Shown: piece by piece, positions 26,900 through 35,754 of the stretch
Numbering within the stretch: the stretch's first letter is position 1
Layout of the letters: every line of letters starts with the position of its first letter
Assembly: GCA_020633205.1 (NCBI GenBank)
Contig: JACKEB010000010.1
Location: 310,001-374,000, forward strand
Direction: 5' to 3'
Length of the DNA: 64,000 bases
From: Polyangiaceae bacterium
GTDB taxonomy: Bacteria > Myxococcota_A > Polyangia > Polyangiales > Polyangiaceae
Made by a program: the position numbers and the translations under genes
Notes under the pieces: model-generated
Told to the model about the DNA's origin: nothing
Databases searched by the model: none
Seen by the model: only the letters and a program-made list of their open reading frames with translations

Positions 26900-29800
26900 G
26901 TGGCGACGGCTTTCCCCTGTGGCTCGATCGCGCGACGCGTCGGCCTTCTGTGTGCGCTGGGCAGCGCTTTGCTGAGCGCGCCAGCGGGCGCTCAAGGTGT
27001 TCCCAATCTCAGCTACCAGCCGGCTGAGATCGGGACGGTGCTTTCACGCATCGACTCGAACCTGGGCGCGCCCCGAGGTCACGGCAACGTGATGATCCAC
27101 CGCGGCTACCTGACGGTGATCTTCAGCCGCGACTCGGGCAAAGGAGACGGTGGCTTCGCCTTCTTCGACATTTCCGACCCGCGCGCACCGCAGTTGGTGT
27201 TTGCGAAGGACGACGACGAGACCGAGGACATCCGCGAGTCCCACGGCTACGGCGTGGTGCGCTTCGAGGGGCGCGATCTGTTTTTCATGCAGGCGAGCTT
27301 CGGCCTCCAGGTGTGGGACTTCACCGATGTGACCGCGCCCTTTCGCGTGAACTACCTGAAGCTTCCGGGCATCACCGACTCGGACTACGGCACTGGCGCT
27401 TGGTTCGCTTTTCCACAGTGGCCGTACCTGTACCTCGGAGGCAGCAGCAACGGGCTCTACGTGATCGACATCCACGATCCCGCTGCGCCTTTCCTCGTGG
27501 ATCGCGGAGAGTTCCCGAATCCCATCCCGCCGACGCTGCTTGGCGACTTCAAGACTGGGCCGGTTTATGCCGCGGGGAACCTACTGACGATCACCGGCAT
27601 GGACCAGCCTGGCTACGCGACGCTGGACATCGGGCGCCCGGAGCAGCCCTTGCTGCTGACCACGCGTCGCGACGGGCTCGACTCCATCTACTCCGGGCTG
27701 TTCAACGGCGGCTTCCTGTACGGCGCAGGGACACAGAACCGCGTCACGGTGCATGATGTCCGCGATCCGCTGAAGATCCTCGACTACTCCAAGTCTCCTG
27801 AAGTCAGCGGTCGTGGCGGCTACCTCAGTGTTCAAGATGGCCGGGTACACTGCGGCGAATCGGAGCACTTCGTGGTCGTCGACTTCAACGACCCGAAGGC
27901 TCCAAAGATCCTCCTCGATGCGACGAGCGGCGTCGAAGGCCGAGACGAGGACTTCGCCACGACGATCGGCAACTTGACCATCGTGAGCGACGACCACGGC
28001 AACGGCTCCTTCATCATCCCCCACGACACCGCGCCTGACACGACGCCGCCGCGGGTGAACTTCCTGAGTCCCGCGAATGGCTCCGTGGGGCAGTCCCTCG
28101 ATTTGCGCGTCGGCTTGACGTTCAGTGACGCGATCGACTTTCAGAGCGTCGACGAGGGCTCTGTCAGCTTGCGCGTCGCAGGCGGCGCGGCGGTGCCCGG
28201 CTACTTCAGTTACCAAGCCGGTGTCTTGAATTTTGGCCCCAAGGCTCCCCTCACCCCGAACACGACCTACGAGATCGAAGTACCGGTGGGTGGAGTGCGC
28301 GACGTTGCAGGCAACCCAATTGCCGAGCCGTTGGTCGCTATATTTTCCACAGGGCAACTTGCTGAGAACCCAGGCTGCAAGCTCAGCTCCGCGGGCCCCA
28401 CGGAGCTCGGCAAGGACACTGAGCTCGCCGTTGAGGCCGCGGGCGATGCGTTCGCCTGGGATTTCGGCGATGGGTCGGGAGCATCGGCCCCCGAGGCGAG
28501 CAAGAGCGCGACGCACCGCTTTGCGGCTCCCGGTCACTACAGCGTGATCGCCTACGCCTACACGGGCGGCGCGCTGACCACGACTTGCACGCTGACGCAG
28601 ACGGTTCATCGCCCCGTGAAGGGACGGGCGCCGAAGAGCGGCAGCATCGTATTCGACCCGGCGCGTGAACGCGTCTGGAGTGTGAACAAAGATCAGAGCA
28701 CGCTCAGCGTGCTCGACGCCAAACAGAACAGCTTGCTCAAGGAGCTGGCCGTCGCCCCCGAGCCGCGCGCGTTGGCGCTGGGTGCGAGCGCTGATGGCTC
28801 GAAGAGTGAAGTCTGGGTGGTGAGCGACGAAGGTCGCAGCTTGCAGGTGTTCGACGCGGAAAGCCTGGAGTCCGTGGCGGAACTCAAGTTTCCCTGGGGA
28901 TCTCGACCAAGTGGAGTCCTGCTCCCGGAGAGCGGCCCTGGCTTCGTCACGTTGCGCGGCACCGGAGAGGTAGTCAGCATTGATCGCGCGACCCACGAAC
29001 GGTCCGCGTCCCTCGGCTTGCCCGCTGAACCCTTTGGTTTGGCTCTGGACCCCGAGGGGCAACGCCTGTTCGTCAGTCACTTCATCTCGCCGCAGACCCA
29101 CGGCTTGCTGAGCGTGATCCAGCTCCCGGGTTTCGAGCTGGGCGAGCCCTTGGAGCTCGCAGAAGATCTGGGCCCTGACACCGAGAGCAGCAGCCGTGGG
29201 GTCCCAAACTACCTGCGGGCCCTCGCCCTGAGCCCAGACCGCACGGACCTGTGGTTGGTGGGCAAGAAGGACAACACGAGTCGCGGTTGGTGGCGAGACG
29301 GCGAGGCGCTCACCCATGAATCGACCGTACGCTCCATCGCCCTGCGCATCGACTCGAGCACGCTGACGGAGGATCCGACGCGGCGCCTGGACCTCGACGA
29401 CCGCAACCTGCCGAGCGCGGTCGAGTTGAGTCCCCTGGGAGATATCGCCTTCGTCGCCACCGAGGGTTCGAACACCATCGAGGTGCTCGACGCCTACTCA
29501 GGACGTCGCATCAGCTCCATCGACCACGCAACCCAGGCTCCGGAAGGACTGTGGCTCGACGAACGCACGTCGCGACTCTACGTCCAAGGTTTCCTGAGCC
29601 GCAGCGTCGCCGTCTACGACGTGAGCTTGTTGATCAACTCCGGTAGTAACCGCGCGGAACTAATCAGCGAAGTCCCGACCACCACGAGCGAAGCCCTTGC
29701 ACCAGACGTGCTCGCGGGCAAGCGCATCTTCTACGACTCGAGCGACATCCGCATGAGCCGCGACAACTACCTGAGCTGCGCCACCTGCCACCTGGACGGC

Positions 29801-30616
29801 GAGCACGACGGGCGCGTGTGGGACTTCACGAATCGTGGTGAGGGCTTGCGCAATACCACCACGCTGCGCGGCAAGCGCGGCGGCCAGGGACGCCTACACT
29901 GGAGCGGAAACTTCGACGAGGTACAGGATTTCGAGCACGACATCCGCGGCGCCTTTGGCGGCCTGGGCTTCATGCAGGACAGCGATTTCGAGGCCGGTCG
30001 TGACACTCCGCTCGGCGAAAAGAAGGCCGGCGTGAGCCAGGAGCTCGACCAGCTGAGCGCGTATCTGGAGAGCCTCGAGAAGGTGCCTGACAGCCCGTTC
30101 CGCACGGAATATGGCAGTATGAGCAAGCTGGCCAAGCAGGGGCAACGGCTCTTCGACCGACTCGAGTGCGGATCCTGCCACTCGGGGGAGGCCTTCACCA
30201 ATAGCGGAGATGACACGCTGTACGACGTGGGTACGCTCTCGCCCTCCAGCGGCCAGCGGCTCGGAGACACCTTGACCGGTGTTGACACGCCGACGCTGCT
30301 TGGTCTGTGGACCACGGCGCCCTACCTGCACGATGGCAGCGCGCAAACCTTGGATGAAGTGCTAGAGCGCGCCGCGAAGAGCGGGAAGCACGGTGACATT
30401 CAGAGCCTCAGCGCGGATGAGCGCAAGGCGCTGGTGCAGTACCTGCTCGAGCTGGACCAGAGCGAGGCGGAGCCGCAGCCAGAGGCCGCTCCTGAAGACT
30501 CCGGTTGCGCCTGCCATGTTACCTCACGGAACCGACCCGGTTTGGGGGTGAGCCTCACTGGGTTACTCCTGGGGCTACTCCTGGGACGGCGCCGCAGATC
30601 CGGGCGCAGGCGCTAG
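26900..30616 (+). CDS. Exported propeller/PKD/diheme-cytochrome protein with MYXO-CTERM-like tail
   Basis: The 1238-residue product has a signal peptide ending APAGA/QG. Domains in order: an LVIVD-type beta-propeller (about 40-390), an SbsA-type Ig-like domain (from DTTPPRVNFLSPANG), a PKD-like domain (about 500-575), and a second YVTN-like propeller (about 585-930). Then comes a diheme cytochrome c peroxidase/MauG-like domain with CATCH at 960-964 and CGSCH at 1090-1094. The C-terminus has Cys-Ala-Cys, a hydrophobic helix and an Arg cluster (GRRRRSGRRR), as in the MYXO-CTERM surface-sorting signal. It starts with GTG 26900. Possibly a surface oxidase or peroxidase scaffold. Confidence 0.85.
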   Translation: MATAFPCGSIARRVGLLCALGSALLSAPAGAQGVPNLSYQPAEIGTVLSRIDSNLGAPRGHGNVMIHRGYLTVIFSRDSGKGDGGFAFFDISDPRAPQLVFAKDDDETEDIRESHGYGVVRFEGRDLFFMQASFGLQVWDFTDVTAPFRVNYLKLPGITDSDYGTGAWFAFPQWPYLYLGGSSNGLYVIDIHDPAAPFLVDRGEFPNPIPPTLLGDFKTGPVYAAGNLLTITGMDQPGYATLDIGRPEQPLLLTTRRDGLDSIYSGLFNGGFLYGAGTQNRVTVHDVRDPLKILDYSKSPEVSGRGGYLSVQDGRVHCGESEHFVVVDFNDPKAPKILLDATSGVEGRDEDFATTIGNLTIVSDDHGNGSFIIPHDTAPDTTPPRVNFLSPANGSVGQSLDLRVGLTFSDAIDFQSVDEGSVSLRVAGGAAVPGYFSYQAGVLNFGPKAPLTPNTTYEIEVPVGGVRDVAGNPIAEPLVAIFSTGQLAENPGCKLSSAGPTELGKDTELAVEAAGDAFAWDFGDGSGASAPEASKSATHRFAAPGHYSVIAYAYTGGALTTTCTLTQTVHRPVKGRAPKSGSIVFDPARERVWSVNKDQSTLSVLDAKQNSLLKELAVAPEPRALALGASADGSKSEVWVVSDEGRSLQVFDAESLESVAELKFPWGSRPSGVLLPESGPGFVTLRGTGEVVSIDRATHERSASLGLPAEPFGLALDPEGQRLFVSHFISPQTHGLLSVIQLPGFELGEPLELAEDLGPDTESSSRGVPNYLRALALSPDRTDLWLVGKKDNTSRGWWRDGEALTHESTVRSIALRIDSSTLTEDPTRRLDLDDRNLPSAVELSPLGDIAFVATEGSNTIEVLDAYSGRRISSIDHATQAPEGLWLDERTSRLYVQGFLSRSVAVYDVSLLINSGSNRAELISEVPTTTSEALAPDVLAGKRIFYDSSDIRMSRDNYLSCATCHLDGEHDGRVWDFTNRGEGLRNTTTLRGKRGGQGRLHWSGNFDEVQDFEHDIRGAFGGLGFMQDSDFEAGRDTPLGEKKAGVSQELDQLSAYLESLEKVPDSPFRTEYGSMSKLAKQGQRLFDRLECGSCHSGEAFTNSGDDTLYDVGTLSPSSGQRLGDTLTGVDTPTLLGLWTTAPYLHDGSAQTLDEVLERAAKSGKHGDIQSLSADERKALVQYLLELDQSEAEPQPEAAPEDSGCACHVTSRNRPGLGVSLTGLLLGLLLGRRRRSGRRR

Positions 30617-30653
30617 TCAGGCGCTCCCTCACCCCCGAGAGCGAGTGCTCCAG

Positions 30654-31475
30654 CTAGCCGAAGGTCAGGCGCATGCCTTCGCGGGCCACCGTCGCGCCAT
30701 CCCACATCGCCCGAGCGTCCGCTTCGACGCGGCGCATGAAGTCGTCTTCGTGCTCGGGATCGTGATGGAAGATGGCGAGCTTTTTCACGTCCGCTTGGGT
30801 GCAGAGGCGAACCGCCTCCTGCCAAGTCGAGTGACCCCAGCCCACCTTGGCGGGAAACTCGTCGTCGGTGTAGGTCGAGTCGTAGATCACCAGATCAGCA
30901 CCCTCGATCAAGCTCAGTACGTTCTGATCGGGCTGCCCGGGGATGTGCTCGGTGTCGGTGACGTAGCAGACGCTCTTGCCGTTGCCCTCGATGCGGTAAC
31001 CCGTCGCCCCGTTGGGGTGGTTCAACGGTACCGTGCGGATCTTGAGGTCGTTCTCGAGGGTGAAGGTATCACCGGCGTGAAAGTCCGAAAACGAGAGGGT
31101 GGCCTTCATCGCATCGAGGGGCACCGGGAAGGTGGGCTGCGCCATCTGCCCGGCGAAGACCTCACGCAGCCCCCCGGGCCCCAAGTGACCCGCCATGATC
31201 TCGAAATGGTGCCCCGCCTGAAACCCAGGCTCGAAGAACGGGAAGCCGTTGATGTGATCCCAGTGGGTGTGGGTCAACAGGATGTGAGCGCGCTTGACGC
31301 CGCTCTCCATGAATGCACGGCCGAGACCACGGATCCCCGTGCCGGCATCCAGCACCAACCGGTGCTCTCCGCAGAACACTTCGATACAGCTGGTGTTCCC
31401 ACCGAACACGACATGCTGTGGCGAGGGGCACGCGATGCTCCCGCGCACCCCCCAGAACTGAACTCCAACCGCCAT
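30654..31475 (-). CDS. MBL-fold metallo-hydrolase
   Basis: The 273-residue protein belongs to the metallo-beta-lactamase superfamily, with HTHWDH at residues 69-74 (His69, His71, Asp73, His74), VWDxG-like LDAGTGIRGL, NHPNG and a C-terminal FHHDP. The N-terminal FWGVRGSIACP is characteristic of the RNase Z/PhnP-like subgroup of cyclic phosphodiesterases, often found near signalling genes. It is probably cytoplasmic. It faces the propeller/cytochrome gene in convergent orientation with a 37-bp gap. Confidence 0.88.
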   Translation of the reverse strand: MAVGVQFWGVRGSIACPSPQHVVFGGNTSCIEVFCGEHRLVLDAGTGIRGLGRAFMESGVKRAHILLTHTHWDHINGFPFFEPGFQAGHHFEIMAGHLGPGGLREVFAGQMAQPTFPVPLDAMKATLSFSDFHAGDTFTLENDLKIRTVPLNHPNGATGYRIEGNGKSVCYVTDTEHIPGQPDQNVLSLIEGADLVIYDSTYTDDEFPAKVGWGHSTWQEAVRLCTQADVKKLAIFHHDPEHEDDFMRRVEADARAMWDGATVAREGMRLTFG

Positions 31476-31720
31476 GACCGTTGCGACTCGCTCCTCGTAC
31501 CCTACTCCAATCGCGCCCGGGGCGGCGCGAACAAATGATGCACGCCTTCACGAGGGGCATGAAGAAGTAGCAAATCCGCGCTGATCTCCGCCGAAAGCCC
31601 CGGCGCCTCGCAGCCGCGGGACCTGACCACATACGGCGAGAGGCTCGCAGATCTCCCGCCCTGGAGCCCGTTCCGGAGCCCGGGTTGCGACATCACGTCG
31701 AGCATGTTGAAGATGGGAGC

Positions 31721-32575
31721 ATGCTCAAGCTCGACGAATTCGAGAGCGTCTTCAAGTCGGCGGCGAAGGAGCGCTTCGAGTTTTCCGTAGTGCCCATTCG
31801 ACGAGTCGCCGTCTTCACGGATCTCGGTCCCGACGAAGCCCGGCTGTTTGGTCGCGACGCGGCGGAGTTTTTGAGTTGCTTGGGTGAGATCGAGCTCGAG
31901 ACCGTCTCCGGAGATCGCTTTGGTGACGTGGGCTCGCTACTCGATGTGGTGGAAGGGCTGCGCCCCGACCTGATCGTGTCGTATCGAAATCTCCACGGCC
32001 GCGCGCGAAACTTCCCCTTCAGCTTGGGATCCCACATCGACGTGCTCACCCAGGCGACCTCGACGCCCGTGATGCTCTTGCCTGCGCCAACGCCGGAAGG
32101 TCGTCTGGACGCGAGCTGTCGCCATATCGAGCGGGTCATGGTGCTGACCGATCACCTGACTGGTTCCGCGCGGCTCGTAAACTACGGGCTCGCGATGACG
32201 CCTCGTGGGGGAACCTTGGTGCTCGCCCACCTGGAGGATGACACGATCTTCAAGCGTTATGTGGACGTCATCTCGAAGATCCCGAGCATCGACACCTCCG
32301 ACGCGGAGAGCGGCATCAAGCGCCAACTGCTCAAGGAGCCCCACGACTACATCTCGAGTTGCCGAGAGGAGCTGCTCGGTCAGTCACAGTTGGACCTGCA
32401 GGTGCTCGAAGAAGTCCGCATGGGACACCACGTGGCGGATTGCCGAGAACTGGTGTCGACTCACAGCGTCGAACTCATCGTCATGAACACCAAGGATGAC
32501 GAACAGCTAGCCATGCACGGTCTGGCTTACCCCCTGGCCGTCGAACTCAGGGATGTCCCGCTGCTCCTGCTGTGA
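31721..32575 (+). CDS. Universal-stress-like (UspA superfamily) protein
   Basis: The 284-residue protein has two Usp-like halves: the first strand RRVAVFTDLG (about 28) and a second IERVMVLTDHLTGSARLVNYGLAM (about 130), ending in ELIVMNTKDDEQLAMHGLAYPLAVELRDVPLLLL, the usual Usp C-terminal strand. A typical GX2GX9G ATP loop is not obvious. ATG 31721 is preferred over an in-frame TTG at 31685. The ion transporter gene starts 35 bp downstream and is probably cotranscribed, so a role in ion or stress homeostasis is inferred. Confidence 0.7.
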   Translation: MLKLDEFESVFKSAAKERFEFSVVPIRRVAVFTDLGPDEARLFGRDAAEFLSCLGEIELETVSGDRFGDVGSLLDVVEGLRPDLIVSYRNLHGRARNFPFSLGSHIDVLTQATSTPVMLLPAPTPEGRLDASCRHIERVMVLTDHLTGSARLVNYGLAMTPRGGTLVLAHLEDDTIFKRYVDVISKIPSIDTSDAESGIKRQLLKEPHDYISSCREELLGQSQLDLQVLEEVRMGHHVADCRELVSTHSVELIVMNTKDDEQLAMHGLAYPLAVELRDVPLLLL

Positions 32576-32610
32576 AGCGCTCCGCACCAACGCAGTCAGC
32601 CTAGCAAAAC

Positions 32611-34026
32611 ATGCGCGATCTACTCTTGTTGGCCAACGCCGAAGCCCACCCCCATCACGCGCCGTCCACCGGCGTGACGCTGCTCTTCGCGGGGATCCTC
32701 ACGGCAATGATTCTATGCCTCGCGCTGGAAGAGAAGCTCCACGCAAAGAAGTCGGTGATCGTCGGCTTCTTCGCGGTGGTGAGCCTCTTTCTAGGAGACG
32801 CGCTGGGGGTGCTGCCGCTGGATCGTGATGGACACTTCTGGATGGACAACCCCCTTGGCGAACGCATCAACTTGCCGGTCTACATCCCGGCGATCGACTG
32901 GGGCGTGATCGCGATCATCCTTGGGGCGAGCCTGTTCGTCGACGTCACCAGCAAGAGCGGTCTGTTCTCGTGGATCGCGATCAAGCTCACGAAGGCATCG
33001 GGCGGGGATCCGCTCAAGCTGTTGATCTACTACGGCTGCCTGACGGTGTTGTTCTCGGCGGTGCTGAACAACGTGACGGCGATGTTGATCATCGGCTCGC
33101 TGACTGCTGTCTCCCTGAAGAAGCTGAAGCGAAATCAGCTGCTCCTCGGCTTCTTGCTGGTGGAAGGCTTGCTCACGAATGTGGGTGGCTTGCTGACACT
33201 CATCAGCAGCGTGCCCAACATCATCGTAGGCAACGCCGCGAAGATCGGCTTCATGGAGTTCTTCGTGAAGGCCACGCCCTACGTGGTCGTTGCGACTGCG
33301 CTGACGCTGCTCTTGGCGGTGAAGCTGTTCAAGATCCCGCGGCTCCGCAGTGAACAAGAGAAGAAGGACGCTCAGCGCCTGGTGAACAGCTTCGACGAGA
33401 ACGATGGCATCGAGAGCCGGGGCTTCTTCTGGTTCTCTACGGCCATGTTCGTGTTGTTCATCTTGACCCTGGCGACCACGAGCATCTTGCCCGTGATCAA
33501 AGATCTCGAGATGGGCTACGTGGCGATGGCCTTCGCGGTGATCATGTTGATCCGCTTCAAGGCTACCGCGGGGAAATTCTACAAGGCCCTCGATTGGGAC
33601 CTCTTGCTGTTCTTCGCGTTCTTGTTCGTGGTGATCAACGTGATGGAGCACGCCAGAGTGCTCGAGGGGATCGGCAAGGGCCTGGCCGCGATCACCGGTC
33701 TCGGTCCCAAGGTGGGCGGCGCCGGGCTCCTGGCGGCATCGGCCGGCGCAAGCGCGGTGACCGACAACATTCCCCTCGCGGCGATGCTGGCGAAGATCCT
33801 CGGAGCATCAGGCGACGCGCCCATGAGCCAGTGGTGGGCGGTGGTGTTCGGCGCAAACCTTGGCGGCAACCTCACACCCATCGGCTCGGCTTCCACGGTG
33901 GTCGCGGTGACCATCATGACGCGCTACGAGCTGGCAGTTGGTTTCGCGCGCTTCGTTCGTCTCGCATTGCCCTTCGCGTTGATGCAAATCGCGCTGGCGA
34001 TCGTCTACGTCTTGATTGCGATCTAG
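32611..34026 (+). CDS. NhaD/ArsB-like ion transporter
   Basis: The 471-residue polytopic protein with about 11-12 membrane segments belongs to the ion transporter (IT) superfamily (NhaD, ArsB, SLC13/CitM-like). It has two inverted-repeat signatures: LNNVTAMLIIGSLTAV with TNVGGLLTLISSVPNIIVGNAA in the first half, and ASAVTDNIPLAAMLAKIL with GANLGGNLTPIGSASTVVA in the second. This SxPN.../GxNLGGNxTPIG pattern fits NhaD-type Na+/H+ antiporters best. It follows the universal stress gene by 35 bp. Confidence 0.85.
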   Translation: MRDLLLLANAEAHPHHAPSTGVTLLFAGILTAMILCLALEEKLHAKKSVIVGFFAVVSLFLGDALGVLPLDRDGHFWMDNPLGERINLPVYIPAIDWGVIAIILGASLFVDVTSKSGLFSWIAIKLTKASGGDPLKLLIYYGCLTVLFSAVLNNVTAMLIIGSLTAVSLKKLKRNQLLLGFLLVEGLLTNVGGLLTLISSVPNIIVGNAAKIGFMEFFVKATPYVVVATALTLLLAVKLFKIPRLRSEQEKKDAQRLVNSFDENDGIESRGFFWFSTAMFVLFILTLATTSILPVIKDLEMGYVAMAFAVIMLIRFKATAGKFYKALDWDLLLFFAFLFVVINVMEHARVLEGIGKGLAAITGLGPKVGGAGLLAASAGASAVTDNIPLAAMLAKILGASGDAPMSQWWAVVFGANLGGNLTPIGSASTVVAVTIMTRYELAVGFARFVRLALPFALMQIALAIVYVLIAI

Positions 34027-34095
34027 GCGCACGCGCCTACCCGCGGAATCCGAATCCAGCGCTTTGGTCCTGACGCCGCCGTTTGAGTACGGAAA

Positions 34096-34196
34096 CCCCG
34101 ACCAGCTGTCGGGGCTGCAGAGCGCGAGGTGGATTGACCACGAAGGATTCCCACGGCTTGCTTTTTTGGGGGAGGGAGCGCGGCAAAAGTGCCGCG
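34096..34196. other. Two intergenic hairpins between transporter and P450 genes
   Basis: CCCCGAC (34096-34102) pairs with GTCGGGG (34108-34114), and CGCGGCA (34179-34185) pairs with TGCCGCG (34190-34196). A T6 run (34162-34167) lies between them. The first hairpin may end the transporter transcript. The second may be part of the P450 leader or a small RNA. Neither has a proper T-tract. Confidence 0.35.
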
Positions 34197-34325
34197 TGCA
34201 TCTCAAGTCAAACCGCCTGAACAAACCGAAGGTATTCCTTCCACAAAGCGCGCGGAGTGATTCAACCTTTGCACCCTGAGGCTGGAGCTCCGCGGCGAGC
34301 TCTACAGCGAACGCAAGAGGGAAGA

Positions 34326-35516
34326 ATGAGCTTCGAGAACACGGATCTGCTGGCCACCGCAACCCACACGGGCGACCCCGAACCCTTCTACGAGTGGCAT
34401 CGCGAACAGACGCCGCTCTACTGGGATCCAGTCAACGAGCTGTGGTCCGTCGCGCGCTACGAAGACGTGATCTTCGTTTCGAAGAACCCGCAGCTGTTCT
34501 GCTCAGGCCAAGGCGTGGTGCCGAAGTTGACGCTCGATGACTGGCCCGAGGAGGCGATGATCAACAAGGACGGCGACGCGCACACCAAGCAGCGTGGCCT
34601 GGTCAGCAAGGGCTTCACTCCCCGCCGTGTTGGCTGCATGGCGGAGCGTGCGGTCGAAATCGTCAATGAGCTGATCGACGCCTTCATCGACAAAGGCGAA
34701 GCAGATCTGGTCAGGGGCTACGCACGCCCACTACCCATGTACATCATCGGAGAGATGCTTGGGTATCCGCGAGATCGCATGGACGAGGTTCTGGATTGGA
34801 CTGACGTCTACGTGGATGCCGGCTCCGGGCCCGAACACATCACCGAAGAAGTACAAGAGGCCTTCGCGAACTTTGTCGAGTTCCACGAGGAAATACTCGA
34901 GCAGCGCAAGCAGCAACGCGGCGATGACCTGATCAGCGTATGGCTCGATGCAGAACTCGACGGCGAGAAGCTCAGCGAAGACATGCTGATGTTCGAGCAC
35001 AACCTGTTGCTCGTGGGTGGCAGCGAGACGACGCGCAACGCGATTTCCATCGGCTTGTGGCAGCTGATGAAGCATCCGGATCAGCTGGCCTGGCTCAGCG
35101 ACAACCTGGACGACTCCGACGCCGTCGCGACTGCGGTGGAGGAAATGATCCGCTTCGCCTCGCCCTTCGTACGCATGCGCCGCACGGCGACTCAGGACTA
35201 CGAGTGGTACGGCAAGACCATCAAAGAAGGCGATGAGATCTTGATGCTCTACCCCGCGGCGAACCGCGACCCCCGGGTCTTCCCGGAACCACAAAAGTTC
35301 GACATCAAGCGACAGAACGAGCAACCGCCGCTCAGTTTCGGCTACGGCAAGCACTTCTGTTTGGGTGCATCCCTCGCCCGCCTCGAAGCGCGCACCGCGA
35401 TCAAGCAGCTGCTGAGTCGTGTCAAAGACCTGGAGCTCGCGGGCGAGCCGCGCCTGCATCCTTCGAGCTTCACCAATGGGCTCGAATACCTCCCCGTGCG
35501 TTTCAACAAGCGCTGA
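34326..35516 (+). CDS. Cytochrome P450
   Basis: The 396-residue soluble P450 shows the main family motifs. The I-helix segment is LLVGGSETTRNAIS, the K-helix ExxR is EEMIRFAS, and the heme-binding loop is LSFGYGKHFCLGASLARLE with axial Cys345. Length and the absence of a membrane anchor match bacterial class I P450s of the CYP107/CYP125-like range. Substrate unknown; no ferredoxin or reductase gene is adjacent. ATG 34326 follows AAGAGGGAAG; the longer frame from 34257 is unlikely. It stands between transcription-end-like structures, so it is probably monocistronic. Confidence 0.92.
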   Translation: MSFENTDLLATATHTGDPEPFYEWHREQTPLYWDPVNELWSVARYEDVIFVSKNPQLFCSGQGVVPKLTLDDWPEEAMINKDGDAHTKQRGLVSKGFTPRRVGCMAERAVEIVNELIDAFIDKGEADLVRGYARPLPMYIIGEMLGYPRDRMDEVLDWTDVYVDAGSGPEHITEEVQEAFANFVEFHEEILEQRKQQRGDDLISVWLDAELDGEKLSEDMLMFEHNLLLVGGSETTRNAISIGLWQLMKHPDQLAWLSDNLDDSDAVATAVEEMIRFASPFVRMRRTATQDYEWYGKTIKEGDEILMLYPAANRDPRVFPEPQKFDIKRQNEQPPLSFGYGKHFCLGASLARLEARTAIKQLLSRVKDLELAGEPRLHPSSFTNGLEYLPVRFNKR

Positions 35517-35566
35517 GTCCGGCGTTCGCGGACTCGCGTAGGTTCCAAACGCACACTCAGAATCGG

Positions 35567-35588
35567 AAGGTCGCCGCTTGGCGACCTT
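35567..35588 (+). terminator. Probable terminator after the P450 gene
   Basis: AAGGTCGCC (35567-35575) pairs perfectly with GGCGACCTT (35580-35588) around a GCTT loop, starting 51 bp after the stop codon. The following bases TCGACTTTG are only modestly T-rich, so the terminator may be weak. Confidence 0.55.
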
Positions 35589-35754
35589 TCGACTTTGAAA
35601 CACCGCCCGTCTCGAGATGAGACGAGAGGCAGCGCATTCGCGTGCTGCACACCCCGCGAAATGCGGGCTTCGGGCTAAACGAGTCGCGAACCCGGTCGTA
35701 TGATCTGCGGATCTCCAACTCGATTGCGGCCCGGCCCTTGCAAAGCCCCCGAGC

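Noticed and set aside
27581..29317. 578-codon minus-strand open frame inside the propeller/cytochrome gene
   Set aside because: It is antisense to well-supported domains and has Arg/Gln/His-rich, non-family-like composition typical of shadow frames.
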